Below, piece after piece: positions 21,475-28,103 of a DNA stretch of 28,103 bases. Source of the stretch: Leptospirillum sp. (GTDB taxonomy: Bacteria; Nitrospirota; Leptospirillia; Leptospirillales; Leptospirillaceae); NCBI GenBank assembly GCA_027346125.1, contig DAIEST010000232.1, forward strand, positions 1 to 28,103, written 5' to 3'. A program made the translations under genes and the position numbers. Position 1 is the first letter of the stretch; each line of letters starts with the position of its first letter. The notes below the pieces were generated by a model. That model saw only the letters and a list, made by a program, of their open reading frames with translations. It did not search any database and had not been told where the DNA came from.

Positions 21475-21804
21475 ATTGATTGGAGTGTAAAAGCCCATGT
21501 CTGCACCGATGCCGAGCCTTGCCATTGTTTCTTGCGGATTGAAGCCCGTCGCTTTCTGCATTGCTATAACTGCGCCGCGCGCACCCTCTGCGGCCTGCTT
21601 ATTCTCCCACTCAACGAGAGTGACAAGATTGAACTCACCGGTAGAACCGGGCTGCTCAAGTATGAAGCCCTGGATATAGCCAGGTTGAGACTTGAGTAGT
21701 TCCATGATGCCCATGACTTTGGGAAGAAACTCGTCACGCGCTGAATTTGGGACAACAAATTTGTCAAGTTTAACAATGCAACCGGATACGGTTTTTGATT
21801 CCAT
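21469..21804 (-). CDS. ABM-domain protein (antibiotic biosynthesis monooxygenase / YgiN type), integron cassette gene
   Basis: This is a small, 111-residue ferredoxin-like alpha-beta protein. It has the arrangement VPNSARDEFLPKVMGIMELLKSQPGYIQGF, then FNLVTLVEWENKQAAEGA and a final amphipathic helix, as in ABM-domain monooxygenases and quinol oxygenases such as YgiN. The frame extends to a TTG at 21834, but ATG at 21804 has AAGG 7 nt upstream and leaves a normal cassette leader. The gene lies exactly between two attC sites, and its stop is inside the downstream attC core. It therefore forms a complete mobile cassette of roughly 430 bp. Function is tentative: this fold includes catalytic and non-catalytic members. 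Confidence 0.8.
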   Translation of the reverse strand: MESKTVSGCIVKLDKFVVPNSARDEFLPKVMGIMELLKSQPGYIQGFILEQPGSTGEFNLVTLVEWENKQAAEGARGAVIAMQKATGFNPQETMARLGIGADMGFYTPINA

Positions 21805-21835
21805 GCCATGACCTTCTGAATGAGTTTGTTTCAAT

Positions 21836-21905
21836 GTATAACGGTTTAAAGCAACCGGCCTTGCGCGACTTTATGCGCAAGCCCCGCTTGACCGCAGGGT
21901 TGGGC
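21836..21905 (-). other. Integron attC site between the GNAT and ABM cassettes
   Basis: On the minus strand the 70-bp site starts with core GCCCAAC and ends with GTTATAC, one base off GTTRRRY. The inner boxes CGGTCAAGC and GCTTTAAACCG are complementary apart from the extra base expected in one arm. The centre pairs TTGCGCATAAA with TCGCGCAAGG. The 3' end of the GNAT frame runs almost through the whole site. Confidence 0.82.
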
Positions 21906-22379
21906 ATCAACTGCCGAGCGTCGAAGAACTTTGCTCATAGGCACACAGTCAAGGCTAAAGCCCCTTGGCGACGAATAGACGGCGACTGCATTGCCTTCAT
22001 ATCCGCACTTGCGATAGAACGGCGCCGCATTGAGCGTTGAGTTGAGGACTAACTGATCTAACCCGGCGGCGACTGCCATGTTTTCAAGGTACGCAAGCAA
22101 TTGGCGGCCGATTCCTTTGCTCATGAAATCCGGTAGAACGAAGATGCCGTCTATTTGTCCAGAGTGCAAATCTATTGCTCCGCTACCCAGTACCCTGTCG
22201 CCTTCAACCGTCACGTGAAAGGACGACTCCACCCAAAGAATAAATTGTTCTGTCAGATCACCGCTCGTCCAGATGTCGAGAATCTCAGCGCTGTAGAACT
22301 CTCGACATTGAGCGCGGATCGCAGCAACGCGAGTATCCAAAATTGCCTGCGCATCATTTCTGGTCGCCTTCCGTATCAT
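21846..22379 (-). CDS. GNAT-family N-acetyltransferase, integron cassette gene
   Basis: This 177-residue acetyl-CoA-dependent acyltransferase starts MIRKATRNDAQAILDTR. It has the acetyl-CoA loop SKGIGRQLLAYLE (motif A) after the DGIFVLPDF strand, and the C-terminal pattern LVLNSTLNAAPFYRKCGYE. The acceptor could be an amine, an antibiotic or a protein and cannot be told. AAGGAG lies 11 nt upstream, and its ATG overlaps the stop of the broken VOC frame by ATGA. About the last 20 residues are encoded by the attC site itself, a known quirk of cassette genes. It is the first cassette of the visible series in the direction of transcription. Confidence 0.88.
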   Translation of the reverse strand: MIRKATRNDAQAILDTRVAAIRAQCREFYSAEILDIWTSGDLTEQFILWVESSFHVTVEGDRVLGSGAIDLHSGQIDGIFVLPDFMSKGIGRQLLAYLENMAVAAGLDQLVLNSTLNAAPFYRKCGYEGNAVAVYSSPRGFSLDCVPMSKVLRRSAVDAQPCGQAGLAHKVAQGRLL

Positions 22380-22504
22380 GAGCGAAAACTCTCCTTCCTC
22401 TCAAAATCGAGCGAGGATTTCAACCCGAGATCGCCTTCGTGAAAAGCGCGAGCACGGTTCATGTCGGTGACAGGACAAACGGTAAACGCGATGTGCCTGA
22501 TCAT
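22376..22504 (-). pseudogene. 5' remnant of a VOC (glyoxalase-like) gene
   Basis: This 42-codon frame has an excellent GGGAGG 5 nt before its ATG. It begins MIRHIAFTVCPVTDMNRARA and continues FHEGDLGLK, the first beta-alpha unit of a VOC-fold protein, normally about 120-130 residues. After GLK the sequence changes and ends at a TGA overlapping the GNAT start (ATGA). The rest of the VOC gene is not in the window. The expression signals upstream are intact, so they may now drive the GNAT and following cassettes. Confidence 0.7.
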
Positions 22505-22549
22505 GGAATCCTCCCAATTGCTTGAGTAGGTATTCAGAAGTCGATATGA

Positions 22550-22623
22550 AGACGGCTTTAGTCTATCCCCTTCACACTAACCGCGCTTCTCTTGTCTTGC
22601 TCTCATCCTGGAACGGGATCCGG
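22550..22623 (+). repeat. Direct repeat, copy 2 (right of the cassette genes)
   Basis: This is the second copy of the repeat at 16745-16821, in the same orientation, 74 bp long, with identical blocks at 22550-22566 and 22585-22614. Within it CTCTTGTCTT (22589-22598) has a perfect inverted partner AAGACAAGAG at 22645-22654, just outside the repeat. Copy 1 lacks that partner. The two copies bracket 5.7 kb. Confidence 0.8.
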
Positions 22624-22636
22624 CCTTCCAAATACA

Positions 22637-22667
22637 ATCCCCGGAAGACAAGAGTCCTGCCGGGGAT
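22637..22667 (-). terminator. Terminator-like hairpin after the VOC gene
   Basis: On the minus strand ATCCCCGG pairs perfectly with CCGGGGAT around a 15-nt loop, 24 nt past the VOC stop, followed by TGTATTTGG. The T-run is poor, so termination efficiency is uncertain. Confidence 0.45.
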
Positions 22668-22690
22668 CCTGCCTTTATCGGCGTGTACAA

Positions 22691-23059
22691 TTATTTGCGG
22701 GCGTGCACTCCCACGCGGTTGCCCTCACTATCGATGAATACCCCGATATACCCGATGTCGTCCGTGATGAGGGTTTTGTCGAGCACCACCTTGCCGCCGT
22801 TGGCCTTGACCCGCTCCAGCACCGGTGCGACATCAGCGCCGGCATTGAGGTAGATGAGGGTGCCGTCCGGCCCGGGTTGCAGCTTCGGCATTTGGCAGAC
22901 GGCGCCGCCGGGGCCGGGGGTCTCATAGGGGAAGATGCCCAGCCTCATGCCGTTCATGTCTTCGCGCCTGAGTTTGGTGGCAAAGACGTTTTCGTAGAAT
23001 GTCACCGCGCGATCGAAATCGGCGGCGGGAATCTCGAACCAGTTGATGACTTGTTTCAT
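22691..23059 (-). CDS. VOC-family protein (glyoxalase/bleomycin-resistance type)
   Basis: This complete 122-residue vicinal-oxygen-chelate protein starts MKQVINWFEIPAADFDRAVTF and ends DIGYIGVFIDSEGNRVGVHA, the two paired beta-alpha-beta-beta-beta units of the fold. The FYENVF and FIDSEGN segments match the YaeR/PhnB-like uncharacterised branch. The metal ligands are not the canonical glyoxalase I set, so a glyoxalase reaction cannot be claimed. The start has AGGAGGAACAGGCC upstream. It is divergent from a YafY-type regulator, 185 nt apart, with an inverted repeat between them. VOC and YafY form a frequent gene pair, and regulation by it is likely. It is distinct in sequence from the broken VOC gene nearby. 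Confidence 0.88.
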   Translation of the reverse strand: MKQVINWFEIPAADFDRAVTFYENVFATKLRREDMNGMRLGIFPYETPGPGGAVCQMPKLQPGPDGTLIYLNAGADVAPVLERVKANGGKVVLDKTLITDDIGYIGVFIDSEGNRVGVHARK

Positions 23060-23164
23060 GGCCTGTTCCTCCTGATTGATTGCGGTGTCTGTCCGTCCGG
23101 TCTGGTGTGTCCGGTGACACTGATTCTAAGGCGGGTCTCCTGACACCTTTCTGTCAACAGACTG

Positions 23165-23189
23165 CATGCATGACCGATCTTCATGCATG
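23165..23189. promoter_or_regulatory. Perfect inverted repeat in the VOC/YafY divergent intergenic region
   Basis: CATGCATGA (23165-23173) and TCATGCATG (23181-23189) are 9-bp perfect arms with a 7-nt spacer, as expected for a dimeric regulator's operator. A second, shorter pair, TGACA/TGTCA, lies at 23141-23156. No convincing -35/-10 pair with normal spacing was found for either gene. Confidence 0.55.
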
Positions 23190-23244
23190 TTGCTGCCATC
23201 ACGCTGGAAAGAAGTTTCTGCGGAATCTGAGGTATATTTGTGCC

Positions 23245-23925
23245 ATGAGACGCGCCGACCGACTTTTTCAGATCATCCTGCTGCTTGGCCGAAACCGTGT
23301 CGTGACTGCGCGGCGGATGGCCGAGGAACTTGATGTGTCCGTCCGGACGGTCTACCGCAACATCGCCGACCTCGTGGCGGCCGGTGTGCCGATCGATGGC
23401 GAGGCGGGGGTCGGTTACCGTCTTCGTTCCGGCTATCAGGTGCCGCCTTTGATGTTCGACGGGGAAGAGTTGGAGGCGCTCGCCCTGGGGGCCAGCATGG
23501 TCTGCGCCTGGGCGGATGCAGAATTGGCGCGGGCGGCGGGGCGCGCGCTGGCGAAGGTGGATGCCGTGCTGCCCGAACGGCTGCGGGGACGCTGGGACAA
23601 GGAGACGTTGCTTGCCCCTGGCTTCTTCATCCCGCGGGAGACTGTGACAGGGATGACCCAATTGAGGAAAGCCATCGACCAACGTCTCATGGTGCGAATG
23701 GCCTACGTCCGCGAGGACAGCGAGCGTTCCGAGCGCGTCGTCTGGCCCCTCGGGCTCGTGTTCTGGGGGACGAAGTGGACCCTGGGTGCGTGGTGCGAGC
23801 TGCGGGGCGAATTCCGCACCTTCCGCCTCGATCGCATACAGTCAGTAGATCTGCTTCTTTCCCAGTTCCCCGATATGGCAGGACGACGGTTCAAAGACTA
23901 CATCGCCTACGCAAGCGGTGAGTGA
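23245..23925 (+). CDS. YafY-family transcriptional regulator (HTH + WYL domain)
   Basis: This 226-residue regulator has an N-terminal DeoR-like helix-turn-helix: MRRADRLFQIILLLGRNRVVTARRMAEEL, then the recognition helix in SVRTVYRNIADL. A GEAGVGYRLRSGY wing follows. The C-terminal WYL-type ligand domain covers about residues 135-210, with VWPLGLVFWGTKWTLGAWCELR and FRLDRIQSV. The frame continues upstream to 23080, but homologues start at MRRADRL, so the ATG at 23245 is chosen. It is divergent from the VOC gene and likely controls both through the inverted repeat at 23165-23189. It marks the right end of the accessory block. Confidence 0.9.
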   Translation: MRRADRLFQIILLLGRNRVVTARRMAEELDVSVRTVYRNIADLVAAGVPIDGEAGVGYRLRSGYQVPPLMFDGEELEALALGASMVCAWADAELARAAGRALAKVDAVLPERLRGRWDKETLLAPGFFIPRETVTGMTQLRKAIDQRLMVRMAYVREDSERSERVVWPLGLVFWGTKWTLGAWCELRGEFRTFRLDRIQSVDLLLSQFPDMAGRRFKDYIAYASGE

Positions 23926-23989
23926 CTTTCAAACCCGAAACCGCCAAGGATTAAAGAGTTTTGTGGATAATGCCGCCACGGGGGCAGGA

Positions 23990-24019
23990 TTGCGTGCGGG
24001 TGTGAAAAAGACTCACAAT
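23990..24019 (+). promoter_or_regulatory. Possible promoter of the HD-domain gene
   Basis: TTGCGT (23990-23995) and CACAAT (24014-24019) are 18 nt apart, about 90 nt before the start codon. The -10 is a poor match, so this is tentative. Confidence 0.28.
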
Positions 24020-24107
24020 GGGATATGGATGCTGACCGGCGCTGTTCTTGCTCATCAATCGTCTTTCAGATGATTTGTCCTACAACTTTTATCGACAGGG
24101 TTCGTTG

Positions 24108-25088
24108 ATGAAGACCGTCAAGGGTGTCGCTTTCGTCAAAACAAAATCCGTTCAGGAAGGAAAGAACGGTCCGGCTCTGTTTCTGGATCTGGTGTTCAAG
24201 GGGGCCCAGCCGGAATCTCCCATGCTGGAGTATCCGTCCCGCATGTGGGATGGGGTGGATCGCGTCTCTTCCGAGATTGGAGCCGGTGAACTGGCCTATG
24301 CGGAAGGTCAGGAAATCGTCTTCAACGGAGAAACACAGCTTCGTCTGACACGGATTTCTCCGCTCAAGGCCACTCCCGAAGAGATCCGCTCCTTCATTCC
24401 CCGGGGAACGGTTCCTGTTTCCGAAGGAATGGCCAGACTGAAAGGATATCTGGAATCTCTCGAAGACCCCTGCCTGAAAGCGTTCGGGCTGACGATGCTC
24501 GACGATCCGGAAATCGTCGAGAAGTTTCCCCTGGCTCCCGCGGCGAAGAAGAATCACCACGCTTCGGTGGGGGGGCTTCTTGAGCACACGCTCGAAATCC
24601 TTGAGATGGGTCATCGGATCGCGCCTGTCCTCGGACTGAACCGGGATCTTCTGCTCTTGGGACTCTTTCTGCACGATATTGGCAAATGCTGGGAGATTTC
24701 GTCGTCTCCCGGTTTCTCCTATACCGACGAAGGGCGACTGGTGGGACACATGTATCTTGGCTGCGAGAAGATTGTCCAGATCGCCCGGCGGGTGGAAGAT
24801 TTCCCCGAACGGCATCTGAGGGTGCTCCAGCACTTCGTCCTTTCCCACCACGGAGAATTTGCCTATGGTTCGCCGGTTCTTCCCGCCACGCCGGAAGCCA
24901 TGGCCGTTCATTTTCTGGACAACCTTTCCGGCCAGATCAACGCGATGCGTCGCGTCCGTTCGCAGGAAGGGGACCATTGGGGATACGAAAAGAACCGGGG
25001 GGCGTACATCTGGAAGAAAGGCTCTGATCCCTCTTCATGGGATCAGACCCCCATGGGTCAGGGGAACCGGAAGGGATTCGAACCGTGA
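24108..25088 (+). CDS. HD-domain protein, YhaM-like 3'-5' exoribonuclease
   Basis: This 326-residue protein resembles YhaM/CbfA-type exoribonucleases. It has an N-terminal OB-fold-like region (about 1-105, KTVKGVAFVKTKSVQEGKNG), then a metal-dependent HD domain with His150-His151 in HHASVGGLLEHT, His189-Asp190 in FLHDIGK, and later conserved histidines in GHMYLGCEK and LSHHGEFAYGSP. Manganese-dependent RNA or DNA 3' trimming is the known activity of YhaM; the role here is inferred. The start at 24108 matches where homologues begin; the frame opens 20 codons earlier without a binding site. The stop overlaps the next start (GTGA), so the two genes are coupled. Confidence 0.85.
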   Translation: MKTVKGVAFVKTKSVQEGKNGPALFLDLVFKGAQPESPMLEYPSRMWDGVDRVSSEIGAGELAYAEGQEIVFNGETQLRLTRISPLKATPEEIRSFIPRGTVPVSEGMARLKGYLESLEDPCLKAFGLTMLDDPEIVEKFPLAPAAKKNHHASVGGLLEHTLEILEMGHRIAPVLGLNRDLLLLGLFLHDIGKCWEISSSPGFSYTDEGRLVGHMYLGCEKIVQIARRVEDFPERHLRVLQHFVLSHHGEFAYGSPVLPATPEAMAVHFLDNLSGQINAMRRVRSQEGDHWGYEKNRGAYIWKKGSDPSSWDQTPMGQGNRKGFEP

Positions 25089-27910
25089 AGGAGTTTGCTC
25101 CCGACGGAGCCATCCTGAACGATTTGCGCAGGATGGCAGGAGAAGACGGCGTTTTTGATACTCCTGCGGACCGGAAATCCTTTTCCTACGATGCCGGGAT
25201 CTACCGGATCGATCCAGGGGCCATCGTTCTGCCTTCCACAGTCGAAGCGGCGGTCAGCGTCCTTCAATATGCCCGGGAGAACGGATTTCCCCTGACCCTC
25301 CGTTCGGGAGGAACCAATCTGGGCGGGGGCGCGATCGGGCCCGGAATCGTGATGGGGATGTCCCGGGTGCGGGAGATGGATTTGTCGGGAGCGGAAGAGG
25401 GGTTTGTCGAAGTGGGCCCCGGGGTCATTCTGAAAGAACTGAATGACCAGTTGGCGTTGAAAGGACGTTTTTTCGCCCCGGATCCCTCGTCCGGACTCGC
25501 CTGCCAGATCGGTGGCATGATCGGGACCAATGCTGCCGGAGCGCATGCACTGAAGTACGGGGCGGTCAAGGAAAATGTGCTGGCTCTTGATTTTGTTCCC
25601 CCGGGAGGAGATCTCGTCCGGCTTGCCCCCCGCGTACTGGAAAGAGGGATCGGAGAGCTTGAGGGAGAGGAGGGAATGCCGGCGGGGTTCCGGGGGGTTC
25701 TGGGGCATCTTTCCGACTGGGCTCCGGTTCTTCGACAGCATCGCAGGAAGGTTTCAAAAAACGCCTCCGGGTACAATCTGTTCGATTTGTCGGAACGGCT
25801 CTTTCCCGACATTCCGGGAAAATTGCCCGTCTGGGATCCGCTCCGTCTTGTGGTCGGATCGGAAGGGACGCTGGGGCTTGTCACGAGGGCCAGGCTGCGC
25901 GTTTACCCCCTTCCTCGCCGTAAGCTGACGATTCTGGCATTCTTCCTTCATCTGGAAGACCTGGGCAACGCTGTTGCCGGTCTGAACCGTCTGGCACCGT
26001 CCGCGCTGGAAATGCTGGACCGCTATACCCTGGACCTCCTGGGGCGGAAGCGGTTCGGAATCCCGGACGAGGCCGATTCCATGCTCCTGATCGAGTTCGA
26101 CCACGAACCTCAGGAGGAGTTGCTTGGCGCTGCGCTCGATATCCTGAAACAGTACCGTGCTCCGGAACCTCCCCGGGTCGCGACCGGAGAAACGGAGCAG
26201 AAAGCCCTCTGGAAGGCCCGGCATGCCCTTTTTCCAACGCTCTACAGGTTCGACGGGGTACGGCGCCCCCTGAATTTTGCGGATGATGTCGCCGTTCCCG
26301 TGCATCGTCTGACGGAACTTCTGGCCTATCTCCGGCAGTTCTTTCGGGATCTCGATGTTCCGGTCGCGTTGTACGGGCATATCGGGAACGGGAATGCCCA
26401 TATCAATCCGCTTCTGGATCTCCGGGAACCCGGATCGTTCGATACGCTTTTGACCATCAGCCGGACGATCCATCAGGTCGTCATCGAAAAATTCGAAGGG
26501 GTGCCATGCGGAGAACACGGGGAAGGTCGGGTCCGGGCGGAGTTTCTGCCGGATGTCTACGGTCCCGATGTCTACCGGATGTTCCTCGAAACCAAAAGGC
26601 TCTTCGACCCTCAAGGGATCCTGAATCCCGGCGTCAAGATCTCCCGGACCTCTTTTCTGGAACATATCGACGTGGAACGGGTTTCGAAACCCTGCGCCAC
26701 CTGCGGGAAGTGCAACACGGTCTGTCCGAGCTTCGACGTCCTCAGGCAGGAATCGATGGGAGCCCGGGGATGGTATCAGATTCTGACCGACCCGGCTTTT
26801 CGGGACAATCCACCGGCAGAAGTGATCGACAGCTGTCTCAACTGCAAATCGTGCCGTGCGGTCTGTCCGGCCGGGGTGGATGTTTCTTCGGTGATTCTGG
26901 AGGCGCGCGCCCGCTTTCGGGCGGACCCTGTCACCCGGGCGATTTCCCGGATTCTTCTCGATCCCGGGAAACTGGAGCGGATCTCCGGTTGGCTTGGCCG
27001 GAGCCAGTTTATCTGGGATCGTCCTCTATTCCGCAAGACGATTGAACGTCTGTCACGCCCCCTTCTCCGTCAAGTCTCGAAAACAGCGGCGATCCCATCG
27101 GATCTGCTGCTCCCGAGGATTCGTTCCCGATCGCTGAGAAAATCGTTTTCCGATCTGACGGAAGAGGGGGGAAGGTCGGGGGATCTGGCCTACTTCCACG
27201 GCTGTGCCGCCAATACGCTGGACGATGGGGTGGGGGAGGCGATGATCCGTCTTCTTTCACTTGGACCGGGGCGTCTGGTTCTGCCCCGCCAGACCTGTTC
27301 CGGTACCCCGATCGAAACCTACGGTCACCGGGATCTTGCGCGCGAAGCGGCACGACTGAATCTCGAAAGCCTTGCGAGATTCCCGAAAATCGTTACGGGG
27401 TGCGCTTCGTGCACATTGGCCCTGAAGGATCTCCCCACGCATTTTGACGAAGGGTCTTCCGATTGGGAGGCCGCCCGGGCACTTTCGGGGAGGGTCCTGC
27501 ATATCTCCCAGTACATGCTGGAAGACGGGATGGGGGAGACGCTGGTAAAGATCCGCGAAGGCGTTCTCCGCGAGAAAGGAAACCGTTCGGTCACTTACCA
27601 TGCTTCCTGCCATTTGCGTGCGGCAGGAGTCGTCGACGAGCCTCACCGGCTTCTGAAATCCGTTTTCGAAGGAGGCTTTCGGGAGATGGTCGACGAAGAC
27701 AGGTGTGCGGGAGGGGCCGGGACGTATCTGCTCAAGAACCCCGCGTTTTCGAAAGAAATCTTTGGAAGAAAGTCCCGAGCCATCCATGAAAGCGGGGCGG
27801 ACACGGTGACGACAGGCTGTCCGGCCTGCCAGATGACACTTTCGGACCGGCTTGGAAAGGACAAGGAGGTCCGGCATCTGGCGGTCCTGTTGGCCCGATA
27901 CCTCGCCTGA
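25085..27910 (+). CDS. FAD-linked oxidase / iron-sulfur CCG-domain fusion (GlcD-GlcF or YdiJ type)
   Basis: This 941-residue flavoprotein probably oxidises a 2-hydroxyacid such as D-lactate, glycolate or 2-hydroxyglutarate and passes electrons to the quinone pool. The N-terminal part is FAD-binding-4, with LRSGGTNLGGGAIGPG and DPSSGLACQIGGMIGTNAAG. Then comes the FAD-oxidase C domain, with YGHIGNGNAHINPLLD and CGEHGEGRVRAEF. The second half has two 4Fe-4S motifs, Cys537-540-543-547 and Cys584-587-590-594, each CX2CX2CX3CP, then CCG-type cysteine motifs (GCAANT, TGCASCTL, SCHLRAAG, GCPACQMTL). The GTG at 25085 has GGAAGGG 9 nt upstream and overlaps the HD gene stop. No membrane segment is evident. 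The substrate is unproven. Confidence 0.92.
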   Translation: MKEFAPDGAILNDLRRMAGEDGVFDTPADRKSFSYDAGIYRIDPGAIVLPSTVEAAVSVLQYARENGFPLTLRSGGTNLGGGAIGPGIVMGMSRVREMDLSGAEEGFVEVGPGVILKELNDQLALKGRFFAPDPSSGLACQIGGMIGTNAAGAHALKYGAVKENVLALDFVPPGGDLVRLAPRVLERGIGELEGEEGMPAGFRGVLGHLSDWAPVLRQHRRKVSKNASGYNLFDLSERLFPDIPGKLPVWDPLRLVVGSEGTLGLVTRARLRVYPLPRRKLTILAFFLHLEDLGNAVAGLNRLAPSALEMLDRYTLDLLGRKRFGIPDEADSMLLIEFDHEPQEELLGAALDILKQYRAPEPPRVATGETEQKALWKARHALFPTLYRFDGVRRPLNFADDVAVPVHRLTELLAYLRQFFRDLDVPVALYGHIGNGNAHINPLLDLREPGSFDTLLTISRTIHQVVIEKFEGVPCGEHGEGRVRAEFLPDVYGPDVYRMFLETKRLFDPQGILNPGVKISRTSFLEHIDVERVSKPCATCGKCNTVCPSFDVLRQESMGARGWYQILTDPAFRDNPPAEVIDSCLNCKSCRAVCPAGVDVSSVILEARARFRADPVTRAISRILLDPGKLERISGWLGRSQFIWDRPLFRKTIERLSRPLLRQVSKTAAIPSDLLLPRIRSRSLRKSFSDLTEEGGRSGDLAYFHGCAANTLDDGVGEAMIRLLSLGPGRLVLPRQTCSGTPIETYGHRDLAREAARLNLESLARFPKIVTGCASCTLALKDLPTHFDEGSSDWEAARALSGRVLHISQYMLEDGMGETLVKIREGVLREKGNRSVTYHASCHLRAAGVVDEPHRLLKSVFEGGFREMVDEDRCAGGAGTYLLKNPAFSKEIFGRKSRAIHESGADTVTTGCPACQMTLSDRLGKDKEVRHLAVLLARYLA

Positions 27911-27937
27911 TCCGGACCCATGGCGATCGTGGCGTAT

Positions 27938-27968
27938 CCCGCTCGGACTGCCCCGGCACAAGAGCGGG
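27938..27968 (+). terminator. Hairpin after the flavoprotein gene
   Basis: CCCGCTC (27938-27944) pairs with GAGCGGG (27962-27968), starting 28 nt after the stop. There is no T-run, so termination is uncertain. The remaining sequence to the window end shows no gene; TTGACT at 28075-28080 could be a -35 box of a gene outside the window. Confidence 0.35.
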
Positions 27969-28103
27969 GTAGACGTTGTCGTGCCTTTCTGCTGAAGATC
28001 CGGGTCATTGATCCGGGACGCGCATGTGCATTCCGTCAACCATCGGCTTGATCCCCGTCACAGAATTTTTCTGCTTGACTCTCTAGACTTTGGTTCCATT
28101 GAG

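Noticed and set aside
1..28103. CRISPR array, rRNA genes, complete insertion sequence or prophage
   Set aside because: No regularly spaced repeats, rRNA-like sequence, transposase, integrase or phage structural gene was seen on either strand.

Overview
The window looks like chromosome from a GC-rich bacterium. Gene content and codon style fit a Nitrospirota member such as Leptospirillum, but this is an inference; no rRNA or species marker is present. Most of the window is ordinary core metabolism. One block of about 7.3 kb (roughly 16.64-23.93 kb) is clearly accessory.

Left core (1-16.4 kb). A cobalamin operon (cobQ, cbiB, and a cobD/cobC-type PLP decarboxylase) follows a 0.5 kb leader with cobalamin-riboswitch-like motifs. 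Next come a 61-aa MerR/excisionase-type DNA-binding protein with a good promoter and terminator, class II fumarase (fumC), tRNA-Pro(CGG), and an acylphosphatase. Then one continuous reading frame carries an RpoS-like group 2 sigma factor followed by a complete adenine phosphoribosyltransferase (apt), and after it a YciI-like protein. On the minus strand lie a multi-sensor diguanylate cyclase and a very large glutamate synthase (gltB) with a near-consensus sigma-70 promoter.

Accessory block (16.64-23.93 kb). It opens with what looks like the last ~70 bp (domains V-VI) of a group II intron. An imperfect ~75-bp direct repeat lies at 16745-16821 and again at 22550-22623. Between the copies, all genes are on the minus strand: two zinc-free medium-chain dehydrogenases, a YciI-like fragment, an AraC-type regulator, an aldo/keto reductase, an ABM-type monooxygenase, a GNAT acetyltransferase and the first 42 codons of a broken VOC gene. 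Two convincing integron attC sites (21398-21474 and 21836-21905) flank the ABM gene, so GNAT-ABM-AKR is an integron cassette series with no integrase in view (CALIN-like). Outside the second repeat, a VOC protein and a divergent YafY/WYL regulator share an intergenic region with a perfect inverted repeat. The predicted enzymes suggest quinone, carbonyl or other electrophile handling, but no substrate can be read from sequence.

Right core (24.0-28.1 kb). A YhaM-like HD-domain protein overlaps, by GTGA, a 941-aa fusion of an FAD-dependent 2-hydroxyacid dehydrogenase with an iron-sulfur/CCG-domain subunit.

The observations most worth checking are the sigma-APRT continuous frame, the integrase-less cassette array with its broken VOC gene, and the repeat-flanked block beside the group II intron relic.
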